Positions 1 through 4,582 of a DNA stretch of 6,605 bases are shown piece by piece. The stretch spans positions 1 through 6,605 of the forward strand of contig MHHC01000022.1 in NCBI GenBank assembly GCA_001805885.1. Direction: 5' to 3'. Below the pieces are notes generated by a model. It did not search any database, was not told the DNA's origin, and was given only the letters and a program-made list of their open reading frames with translations. Both the position numbers and the translations under genes were made by a program. Source of the DNA: Omnitrophica WOR_2 bacterium RIFCSPLOWO2_12_FULL_51_24. Its GTDB lineage: Bacteria; Omnitrophota; Gorgyraeia; Pluralincolimonadales; Pluralincolimonadaceae. Within the stretch, counting starts at the first letter, position 1. Every line of letters begins with the position of its first letter.

Positions 1-89
1 AGGACGAAAAAATAAGCGTCCTCCGGGTAACGCGGGTCTTTTTTTGCGACCTCTTCTATTATCTGGATTAAATTGAGCTCGTCTTTCAT
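1..89 (-). CDS. Partial Minf_1886-like small conserved protein, N-terminus only
   Basis: This minus-strand reading frame starts with ATG at 89-87 and runs open off the left edge, so only about 29 N-terminal residues are visible. They read M-K-D-E-L-N-L-I-Q-I-I-E-E-V, then a D-P-R-Y-P-E-D-A-Y-F-F-V segment. An IxEV...DPRYxxxAYxFV pattern near the start is what I recall of the uncharacterised Minf_1886 family (the Verrucomicrobia/Planctomycetes-restricted family); the match is from memory. The start codon overlaps the NUDIX stop codon as ATGA (86-89). A purine-rich AAGGAAGAA stretch just upstream, inside the NUDIX gene end, could serve as its ribosome binding site. The overlap predicts translational coupling with the NUDIX hydrolase. 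No molecular function is known to me for this family. Coding status is fairly sure; family assignment is moderate. Confidence 0.72.
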   Translation of the reverse strand, partial: MKDELNLIQIIEEVAKKDPRYPEDAYFFV

Positions 90-610
90 TTCTTCCTTGC
101 GATAAGCAGGATCGCGATTATTGTCTTGGCGTCTTTTATCCTGCCTTCCCTGACATACTTTAAGGCATCGGACAGTTTTATCACCCTTACCTTTATATCT
201 TCGTCAAAATCAGCCGCAAGCTTGGAGGGCTTAAGGCCTGTCGCCTTGTAGATGACCACGAACTCGTCCGTGACCCCGGGAGAGGGATAGAATATATCTA
301 ACTTTTCCAATCTGCCCGCGGCGTAGCCTATCTCCTCCCGTATTTCCCTCTTCGCGGCGGCAAGCGGGGGCTCGCCTTTATGCAACGTGCCTGCCGGTAT
401 CTCGAGCAGCCTCTCGCCGACAGCATAACGGAATTGTTCTACGAGGACGATCTTCTCTTTCGTAATAAACGGGATGATCCCGACTGAGCCGACATGGTGG
501 ACGACCTCCCACCGCGCCTTACGGCCCCTGATCGTCCCGTCGCTTACGACGAGGCGGACTATCCTGCCGTCATAAATCAGGGTCTTTTTCTCTAGTTTAA
601 ACTTTGCCAT
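86..610 (-). CDS. NUDIX hydrolase, ADP-ribose pyrophosphatase type
   Basis: A 174-residue protein with a complete NUDIX box at residues 74-96: G74, E80, R88, E89, and R91-E92-E93-x-G95, with Tyr96 at the final hydrophobic position. Before the box lies E-Q-F-R-Y-A-V-G-E-R-L-L-E-I-P-A-G (58-74), and after it Y-P-S-P-G-V-T-D-E (108-116). Both are hallmarks of the NudF/ADP-ribose pyrophosphatase subfamily, which cleaves ADP-ribose to AMP and ribose 5-phosphate with Mg2+ bound by the box glutamates. Related NUDIX enzymes take other ADP-sugars, so the substrate is inferred. It is cytosolic, with no signal peptide. Length is slightly under the family's usual 180-210. The start at 610 has no visible Shine-Dalgarno sequence; a possible leaderless promoter sits directly upstream. 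Its stop overlaps the start of the Minf_1886-like gene by four bases. Confidence 0.93.
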   Translation of the reverse strand: MAKFKLEKKTLIYDGRIVRLVVSDGTIRGRKARWEVVHHVGSVGIIPFITKEKIVLVEQFRYAVGERLLEIPAGTLHKGEPPLAAAKREIREEIGYAAGRLEKLDIFYPSPGVTDEFVVIYKATGLKPSKLAADFDEDIKVRVIKLSDALKYVREGRIKDAKTIIAILLIARKK

Positions 611-617
611 GGCCCGT

Positions 618-646
618 ATTGTACACGTTTAGCGGACAAAAAACAA
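618..646 (-). promoter_or_regulatory. Candidate promoter for the NUDIX gene, giving a near-leaderless mRNA
   Basis: On the minus strand TTGTTT (646-641) and TACAAT (623-618) are separated by 17 bases. The -10 has one mismatch from TATAAT and the -35 three from TTGACA. A transcript would begin near 611, at the A of the ATG at 610. That fits the absence of a Shine-Dalgarno sequence there. However, the -35 falls in the T-tract of the csp terminator, so it may be coincidental; read-through from csp is the alternative. Confidence 0.35.
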
Positions 647-676
647 GGGGACACCCTGCTTTTGCAGAGTGTCCCC
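638..676 (-). terminator. Intrinsic terminator of csp
   Basis: A 13-base stem (arms 647-659 and 664-676) closes a four-base loop. On the minus strand it is followed by TTGTTTTTT (646-638). One position (655/668) is a C-A mismatch if read as plus-strand RNA but a G-U pair in minus-strand RNA, so the hairpin is fully paired only in the csp direction. It ends the csp transcript about 35 bases after the stop codon and separates csp from the NUDIX gene. The outer arms, GGGGACAC and GTGTCCCC, may also belong to a dispersed repeat. Confidence 0.88.
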
Positions 677-711
677 ATTAGTTTGGTTGCAGTAAGGCCT
701 GCCCTTTAGGA

Positions 712-912
712 CTATACCTTTACTACGTTTGTAGCCTGCTCACCCTTGGGACCTTTTTCGATCTCGAACTCGACTTCCTGTCCCTCGGTTAAAGATTTAT
801 AACCTTCACCCTGGATCGAGCTGTGATGTACGAATACATCCTTGCCGTTCTCAGGAGTAATGAATCCGTAACCTTTCTGGTCGCTGAACCACTTTACCTT
901 GCCTCTTGCCAT
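712..912 (-). CDS. csp: Cold-shock domain protein (CspA family)
   Basis: A 66-residue single cold-shock domain, the full usual length for bacterial Csp proteins. RNP1 is K-G-Y-G-F-I (13-18) and RNP2 is V-F-V-H-H (26-30). Trp8, Tyr15, Phe17, Phe27 and His29 supply the aromatic surface that stacks on single-stranded RNA or DNA. Such proteins act as cytosolic RNA chaperones or antiterminators; whether this copy is cold-induced or constitutive cannot be told from the protein. The start at 912 is fixed by a near-perfect AAGGAGGT Shine-Dalgarno sequence eight bases upstream. The gene stands alone between its own promoter and terminator. Its leader of about 115 nt contains a terminator-like hairpin and alternative pairings that cover the start codon, which suggests RNA-level control. 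The exact paralogue (A, B, C, E and so on) cannot be assigned. Confidence 0.96.
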   Translation of the reverse strand: MARGKVKWFSDQKGYGFITPENGKDVFVHHSSIQGEGYKSLTEGQEVEFEIEKGPKGEQATNVVKV

Positions 913-956
913 TATCTACTACCTCCTTTCCTCTGGAATTATAGTAAATAACGACA
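907..956 (-). promoter_or_regulatory. Predicted hairpin burying the csp start codon
   Basis: In minus-strand RNA, 956-942 can pair with 921-907 over 15 consecutive positions: 12 Watson-Crick pairs and three G-U pairs (947/916, 952/911, 954/909). The paired region covers the whole AUG (912-910) and two bases on its 3' side, with a 20-base loop holding most of the Shine-Dalgarno site. All three non-Watson-Crick positions are wobbles in the mRNA sense; they would be C-A mismatches in the opposite strand. Segment 942-951 can alternatively pair with the 5' end of the leader at 1016-1025. Read by eye; no folding energy was computed. Confidence 0.6.
921..928 (-). promoter_or_regulatory. Strong Shine-Dalgarno site of csp
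   Basis: On the minus strand this reads AAGGAGGT, almost complementary over its full length to the 3' end of 16S rRNA, eight bases before the csp ATG. In the start-codon hairpin described for 907-956 it lies in or at the edge of the loop, so that fold would mask mainly the AUG and the spacer rather than the core of this site. Confidence 0.9.
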
Positions 957-1025
957 GAAAAAAACCGCAAGGCTAGAGTTATCATCAACCGTTGCGGTAT
1001 ACGATTTCTAATCTTTTATTTACTA
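942..1025 (-). promoter_or_regulatory. Long-range pairing between csp mRNA 5' end and mid-leader (alternative fold)
   Basis: The minus-strand decamer TAGTAAATAA (1025-1016), at the predicted 5' end of the csp mRNA, is perfectly complementary to TTATTTACTA (951-942); a G-U pair (1026/941) extends it. This helix would enclose a small 4-bp hairpin (1003-1006 with 1010-1013) and the terminator-like hairpin (958-998), giving a three-way-junction layout. It competes with the start-codon hairpin for 942-951, so forming it would release the AUG. Predicted by eye only. Confidence 0.55.
958..998 (-). terminator. Terminator-like attenuator hairpin in the csp leader
   Basis: In minus-strand RNA, ACCGCAA (998-992) pairs with TTGCGGT (970-964). 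After a one-base bulge, five inner pairs follow (990-986 with 975-971, two of them G-U). Six further T residues (963-958) follow the stem. This has the form of an intrinsic terminator, yet it lies between the csp promoter and csp. Termination here would yield an RNA of about 70 nt. On the plus strand no T-run follows the stem, so it does not act in the nuo direction. A competing small hairpin, ACCG-CAA-CGGT, reuses the first stem arm and could favour read-through. Confidence 0.6.
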
Positions 1026-1033
1026 CGCGGGTA

Positions 1034-1061
1034 ATTATAGCATGGATTCCCTGTTTGTCAA
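1034..1061 (-). promoter_or_regulatory. Strong sigma-70-type promoter of csp
   Basis: On the minus strand a perfect TTGACA (1061-1056) lies 16 bases before a perfect TATAAT (1039-1034). A TG one base before the -10 (TGCTATAAT) makes it an extended -10. Transcription should begin near 1028-1026, giving a leader of about 115 nt ahead of csp. Matches at both boxes make this one of the firmest regulatory calls in the window. Confidence 0.9.
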
Positions 1062-1095
1062 GAACTATTTAATGAGGAATTCCGCATTTATATCT

Positions 1096-1125
1096 TTGAC
1101 ATTATAGGCTGTTATTTTGTATAAT
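1096..1125 (+). promoter_or_regulatory. Sigma-70-type promoter of the nuo operon
   Basis: A perfect TTGACA (1096-1101) and a perfect TATAAT (1120-1125) are separated by 18 bases. The predicted transcript start is near 1132, about 53 bases before the nuoA ATG. It is back-to-back with the csp promoter, the two -35 boxes being about 34 bases apart, so a regulator or local supercoiling could affect both. No Rex or FNR half-site pattern was recognised. Confidence 0.88.
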
Positions 1126-1184
1126 TACATAAACCAGCCATTACTATGACCAGCGATGCAGCCCATGGAGTCTAACATCAAAAC

Positions 1185-1541
1185 ATGATCGCAGATTACG
1201 GATACGTCGGGTTATTCCTTATCTTCGGGATCGCCTTTGTCGCCGGCGCCTTTATCGTCTCATGGTTCCTGCGGCCGCGCGATCCGAATCCCCTCAAAAA
1301 ATCCTGCTACGAGTGCGGGGAGATAGTAAAAGGGAGCTCGTGGATACAGTTTAACGTCCGATACTATCTTATCGCGCTTATATTCGTCGTCTTCGACGTC
1401 GAAGTCCTCTTCCTTGTCCCGTGGGCGGTCGTATTCCGCGAGCTAGGGGCAGTCGCCTTCGGCGAGATGATAGTCTTTATCTCCATCCTTATAGTAGGCC
1501 TCATCTACGCCTGGAAGAAAGGAGCGCTCGAATGGCAGTAG
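1185..1541 (+). CDS. nuoA: Complex I subunit A (NADH-quinone oxidoreductase chain 3/ND3)
   Basis: A 118-residue membrane subunit of respiratory complex I, sitting where the quinone-reducing arm meets the proton-pumping membrane arm. Three membrane segments are visible at about 6-29, 60-81 and 91-111. The conserved loop carries C-Y-E-C-G (41-45), followed by the F-N-V-R-Y-Y-L entry to TM2. F-D-V-E (70-73) holds the acidic residues linked to coupling, and the C-terminus Y-A-W-K-K-G-A-L-E-W is typical. Length is normal for NuoA. An in-frame stop at 1173-1175 leaves the ATG at 1185 as the only sensible start. No good Shine-Dalgarno lies before it: the nearest GGAG is 14 bases away. A seven-codon upstream frame (1165-1188) ends across the ATG. 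First gene of the operon; it overlaps nuoB by 10 bases. Confidence 0.96.
   Translation: MIADYGYVGLFLIFGIAFVAGAFIVSWFLRPRDPNPLKKSCYECGEIVKGSSWIQFNVRYYLIALIFVVFDVEVLFLVPWAVVFRELGAVAFGEMIVFISILIVGLIYAWKKGALEWQ
1517..1524 (+). promoter_or_regulatory. Shine-Dalgarno site that fixes the nuoB start
   Basis: GAAAGGAG lies seven bases before the ATG at 1532, inside the end of nuoA. It supports this start over the upstream in-frame ATG at 1421, which would add 37 residues unlike any NuoB sequence and read through nuoA in another frame. Confidence 0.8.
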
Positions 1542-2068
1542 CCGAGAAGATCCCTGCCTCAGGGCTTATTGAGAAGTTCCCGGGCGGCGGGATCGTCCTT
1601 ACTACCGGCGAAAGCGTATTAAAATGGGGCAAGGCCTCTTCCCTCTGGCCCCTCACTTTCGGTCTCGCCTGCTGCGCTATCGAGATGATAAGTACCGGCG
1701 CGCCGCGTTTTGATATCGATAGGTTCGGCGCCGGCGTATTCCGCGCATCCCCAAGGCAGTGCGACGTGATGATCGTAGCCGGCACTATCTGCGTAAAGAT
1801 GGGCGATTGCATGAAGCGGCTCTACGCCCAGATGCCTGAGCCGAAATACGTCATCGCGATGGGTAACTGCGCGGTATCAGGCGGAATTTTTTATCATGAT
1901 ACATATTCCGTAGTAAAAGGGACTGAGGCGCTGGGAATTCCCGTGGACGTCTATATACCGGGCTGCCCGCCCCGCCCGGAGAACCTCCTGTTCGGGATAA
2001 TTAAACTTCAGGAAAAGATATTGAAAGAATCCGCCTTGTGCGGAAGGAAGGAAAGACGTGTCCGCTGA
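1532..2068 (+). CDS. nuoB: Complex I subunit B (PSST/20-kDa, cluster N2)
   Basis: A 178-residue protein that carries the terminal [4Fe-4S] cluster N2, which passes electrons to quinone at the interface with NuoD. The four ligand cysteines are visible: adjacent C47-C48 in G-L-A-C-C-A-I-E-M, C113 in M-G-N-C-A-V-S-G-G, and C145 in P-G-C-P-P-R-P-E. The family segments R-A-S-P-R-Q (71-76), V-A-G-T (82-85), and Q-M-P-E-P-K-Y-V-I (100-108) are present. Extra cysteines C77, C87 and C93 lie outside the ligand set. The protein is peripheral and cytosolic, attached to the membrane arm. The start at 1532 is chosen from the Shine-Dalgarno spacing and from the fit to NuoB length; it lies 10 bases inside nuoA. 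The 3' end overlaps nuoC by 11 bases. Confidence 0.97.
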   Translation: MAVAEKIPASGLIEKFPGGGIVLTTGESVLKWGKASSLWPLTFGLACCAIEMISTGAPRFDIDRFGAGVFRASPRQCDVMIVAGTICVKMGDCMKRLYAQMPEPKYVIAMGNCAVSGGIFYHDTYSVVKGTEALGIPVDVYIPGCPPRPENLLFGIIKLQEKILKESALCGRKERRVR

Positions 2069-2456
2069 CGCGCTCGACAGACAGATCGCTATACCAAAAG
2101 AATCTCTTCTGGAGACGGCGCGCCGTCTCGCGAGTGAGGGATTCGACAATCTGCATTGCATTACCGCCGTAGATAAAAACGAGAGCATTGAGCTTATCTA
2201 TATCTTATATTCTATAAATAAACATGCCTGCGTGACCTTAAAGACACAGCTTGCCCTTGACGATCTGGCCATCGAGAGCCTGGCTAATATCTGGAAGTCG
2301 GCTGACTGGCTCGAACGCGAGGTCTATGACCTATTCGGCGTGAAATTCTTAAACCATCCGAACCTCAAAAGGATATTAAACCCCGACGATTGGGATGTCC
2401 ATCCGCTAAGGAAGGACTTCTCGAGGCCTGATCTTATAAAGAAGCCGAAATATTAG
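2058..2456 (+). CDS. nuoC: Complex I subunit C (30-kDa subunit), short form
   Basis: A 132-residue protein of the 30-kDa complex I family, a cytosolic scaffold that packs against NuoD. Diagnostic stretches are W-L-E-R-E-V-Y-D-L-F-G-V (84-95), H-P-N-L-K-R-I-L (100-107), and H-P-L-R-K-D-F (115-121). The start is GTG at 2058, after purine-rich AAGGAAGGAAAG, and overlaps nuoB by 11 bases. An in-frame TGA at 2022-2024 with no ATG, GTG or TTG between means the protein cannot extend much further. It is therefore shorter than common NuoC proteins (about 150-210 residues), lacking part of the N-terminal and C-terminal extensions while retaining the conserved core. It is a separate gene, not the NuoCD fusion known from enterobacteria. 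A palindromic element follows its stop codon directly. Confidence 0.93.
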   Translation: MSADALDRQIAIPKESLLETARRLASEGFDNLHCITAVDKNESIELIYILYSINKHACVTLKTQLALDDLAIESLANIWKSADWLEREVYDLFGVKFLNHPNLKRILNPDDWDVHPLRKDFSRPDLIKKPKY

Positions 2457-2476
2457 ATTCCCGCTTCCGCGGGAAT
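2457..2476 (+). repeat. Perfect 8-bp inverted repeat, dispersed-repeat-like, at the nuoC-nuoD junction
   Basis: ATTCCCGC and GCGGGAAT form a perfect 8-bp stem around a TTCC loop, beginning at the base after the nuoC stop codon. The 20-bp unit fits ATTCCC-N8-GGGAAT, the pattern of dRS3 elements known from Neisseria; similar units ending in GCGGGAATGACA occur in many genomes. No T-run follows, so it is not an intrinsic terminator. Its right arm contains the A and T of the first possible nuoD ATG. Whether it is repeated elsewhere in this genome cannot be seen here. Confidence 0.7.
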
Positions 2477-3608
2477 GACATGGAGTAGCGTGGAAACAAT
2501 AAAAGAAAACATACATACCGAAGAATTCTGGGTCAATATGGGCCCGCAGCACCCGTCAACACACGGCGTGCTTTACCTTGAAGTAAAACTGAGCGGCGAA
2601 ACCGTCGTAGATCTTATCACCCATATCGGCTACCTGCATCGCGGCATCGAAAAGATAGCCGAGAACCGTACGTATACCCAGTTTATACCATTTACCGACA
2701 GGCTTGACTATATCGCCGCTATGGGTAACAACCTCGGTTATGTTCTCGCCGTCGAAAAACTAATGAAGATGGAAGTCAGCGACCGCGCTAAATATATCCG
2801 CGTCATAATCGCCGAACTGCAAAGGGTCGCGAGCCACCTCGTAGGCATCACGACCTTCGCGCAGGATCTGGGCGCGTTCGCCACTCCCTTATTCTACGGG
2901 TTCCGCGAGCGCGAGAAGATAGTCGAGTTGTTCGATGATATATGCGGGAACCGGCTTACCTATAATTATATGAGGATCGGCGGTCTGCAGTTTGACCTGC
3001 CCAAGGGTGCGGACGAAAAGATAAAGAACATAATCAAATATATGCGGCCGAAGATAGATGACCTTGAAAGCTTATTCAGCTCGAACGCTATCTTCACCGC
3101 GAGGACAAAGGGCGTGGGCGCCCTCTCAAAAGAAAAAGCGGTAAATTACAGCGTTACCGGCCCGAACCTGCGCGCCTCGGGCGTAAAATGGGACTTACGC
3201 AGAGACGAACCGTATCTCTGCTACGACAAATTTGATTTTGATATCCCGACCGGAGTAAACGGCGATTCATGGGACAGATACAAGGTAAGGATCGAGGAGA
3301 TGAGGCAGAGCCTGCGCATCGTCGAACAGGCGATCGGAGGGCTGCCTGAGGGCGATCCGACAATCAAGGTCGGGCGAATAATAAAACCAGAAGCGGGAGA
3401 ATCGTATATGAGGACGGAAGCCCCGCGCGGCGAGTTGGGATTTTACATCGTTAGCGACGGCTCGGCTTATCCTTACCGCATGAAGATCCGCTCCCCTTCT
3501 TTCTCTAACCTCGCGGTCCTTTCGGAATTGGCAAAAGGGATAAAGGTCGCGGATGTCGTCTGCGTCCTCGGCAGCCTTGACATCGTAATGGGAGATATAG
3601 ACAGATAA
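2475..3608 (+). CDS. nuoD: Complex I subunit D (49-kDa subunit)
   Basis: A 377-residue protein of the 49-kDa family, which with NuoB forms the quinone-binding pocket. G-P-Q-H-P-S-T-H-G (23-31) and R-L-D-Y (76-79) contain His30 and Tyr79, equivalent to the quinone-head contacts His38 and Tyr87 of Thermus Nqo4. Other family stretches are G-Y-L-H-R-G-I-E-K (52-60), E-L-Q-R-V-A-S-H-L (114-122), N-Y-M-R-I-G-G (164-170), and C-terminal G-S-L-D-I-V-M-G-D-I-D-R. The nickel-binding cysteine pairs of related hydrogenases are absent. The start is uncertain. ATG 2475 lies within a hairpin arm and lacks a Shine-Dalgarno sequence. GTG 2490 has GGAG four bases upstream and would give 372 residues. The stop overlaps the nuoH start by one base (TAATG), leaving no room for nuoE, nuoF or nuoG. 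Confidence 0.96.
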   Translation: MTWSSVETIKENIHTEEFWVNMGPQHPSTHGVLYLEVKLSGETVVDLITHIGYLHRGIEKIAENRTYTQFIPFTDRLDYIAAMGNNLGYVLAVEKLMKMEVSDRAKYIRVIIAELQRVASHLVGITTFAQDLGAFATPLFYGFREREKIVELFDDICGNRLTYNYMRIGGLQFDLPKGADEKIKNIIKYMRPKIDDLESLFSSNAIFTARTKGVGALSKEKAVNYSVTGPNLRASGVKWDLRRDEPYLCYDKFDFDIPTGVNGDSWDRYKVRIEEMRQSLRIVEQAIGGLPEGDPTIKVGRIIKPEAGESYMRTEAPRGELGFYIVSDGSAYPYRMKIRSPSFSNLAVLSELAKGIKVADVVCVLGSLDIVMGDIDR

Positions 3609-4582
3609 TGGTCTCTATCCTTACTTTTATAATAATGATAGCCGTCGGCGCGGCCGTCCTCGGATTCATCGCGGTCTCGGCGATGTTCCTCATATGGTGG
3701 GAACGGAAGGTTTCGGCGCACATCCAGACCAGATACGGCCCGATGCGCGTCGGATGGCACGGGGTCCTGCAGTCGGTCGCGGACGTCATAAAGCTCCTGC
3801 TTAAAGAAAATATAGTGCCGGAGGACGTCGACAAGCCGATCTGGTGGCTCGCCCCGTTCTTCGCCGTCGTGCCTTCGGTCATGGTCTTCGTCTGCATCCC
3901 GTTCGGTAATCTGTTCGGGATCGATCTGATAGCGCGCGACTTAAATATCGGCATCCTATATATAATGGCCCTTACCTCCATCTCTGTCCTCGGCATCTTC
4001 ATGGCTGGATGGGGCTCCAATAATAAATATTCGCTTCTGGGCGGGATGCGGTCGGCCGCGCAGATAGTAAGCTATGAAGTCCCAATGATAATTTCGATGG
4101 TGACGGCGGTCATGTTCGCCGGCACGCTCTCGATGCAGAAGATCGTCGAGGCGCAAAGGGGCATGTGGTTCATATTCCAGCCGAATATGGCGGTCGCGTT
4201 CCTTATATTTGTTATTTCCGCTACGGCAGAGATAAACCGCACGCCGTTCGATATCCCAGAGGCCGAGTCAGAGCTGGTCGCGGGTTTCCATACGGAGTAT
4301 TCGGGAATGAAGTTCGCGATGTTCTTTTTGGGAGAATACACCAACCTCTTCATCGTATCGGCGCTTGCCGCGACATTATTTCTTGGCGGGTGGCAGGGAC
4401 CGTTCCTGCCGCCGGTATTGTGGTTCCTGATAAAGACGTACGGGATCATAACCGTGCTCATGTGGGTCAGATGGACCTTCCCGAGGGTGCGCGTCGACCA
4501 ATTGATGGGTTTCGCCTGGAAGGTCTTGACGCCGATAGCGTTCGCGAACCTGGCAGTCGCGGGGTGGATATTACTCAAATGA
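3608..4582 (+). CDS. nuoH: Complex I subunit H (ND1)
   Basis: A 324-residue integral membrane subunit that forms the quinone entry channel and anchors the cytosolic arm. About eight membrane segments are visible (roughly 4-29, 78-99, 114-135, 152-174, 193-209, 235-260, 268-289, 303-323). W-E-R-K-V-S-A (31-37) is followed by Q-T-R-Y-G-P, then G-V-L-Q-S-V-A-D-V-I-K-L-L-L-K-E. The acidic quinone-chamber loop A-E-I-N-R-T-P-F-D-I-P-E-A-E-S-E-L-V (207-224) continues to F-H-T-E-Y-S-G (227-233). Both are typical of ND1/NuoH. Length is normal. The start codon overlaps the nuoD stop (TAATG) and the stop overlaps nuoI (ATGA), so translation is probably coupled on both sides. Long antisense open frames over this gene are shadows. 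Confidence 0.97.
   Translation: MVSILTFIIMIAVGAAVLGFIAVSAMFLIWWERKVSAHIQTRYGPMRVGWHGVLQSVADVIKLLLKENIVPEDVDKPIWWLAPFFAVVPSVMVFVCIPFGNLFGIDLIARDLNIGILYIMALTSISVLGIFMAGWGSNNKYSLLGGMRSAAQIVSYEVPMIISMVTAVMFAGTLSMQKIVEAQRGMWFIFQPNMAVAFLIFVISATAEINRTPFDIPEAESELVAGFHTEYSGMKFAMFFLGEYTNLFIVSALAATLFLGGWQGPFLPPVLWFLIKTYGIITVLMWVRWTFPRVRVDQLMGFAWKVLTPIAFANLAVAGWILLK

Noticed and set aside
692..710. Second small hairpin between the csp stop and its terminator
   Set aside because: The TAAGG/CCTTTA pairing needs a bulge and is too weak to call.
1076..1083. GGAATTCC palindrome as an operator between the divergent promoters
   Set aside because: Only eight bases long and easily due to chance; central position alone is not enough to call a binding site.
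1421..1531. Upstream extension of nuoB to ATG 1421
   Set aside because: The extra 37 residues are arginine-rich and only read nuoA in another frame; ATG 1532 has a good Shine-Dalgarno site and NuoB-like length.
2457..2476. nuoC-nuoD hairpin as a transcription terminator
   Set aside because: No T-run follows on either strand and the operon continues directly.
2475..3608. NuoD read as a NiFe-hydrogenase large subunit (energy-converting hydrogenase)
   Set aside because: It lacks both nickel-binding CxxC pairs, and the operon contains nuoA, nuoC and nuoJ in complex I order.
3505..4020. Antisense open frame of 171 codons over nuoD and nuoH
   Set aside because: Low-complexity Thr/Ile/Arg composition expected from the opposite strand of a membrane protein gene; no family features.
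4165..4578. Upstream extension of nuoI to ATG 4165
   Set aside because: It would lie entirely within nuoH in another frame and has no ferredoxin-like or membrane features; ATG 4579 matches NuoI and the ATGA overlap.
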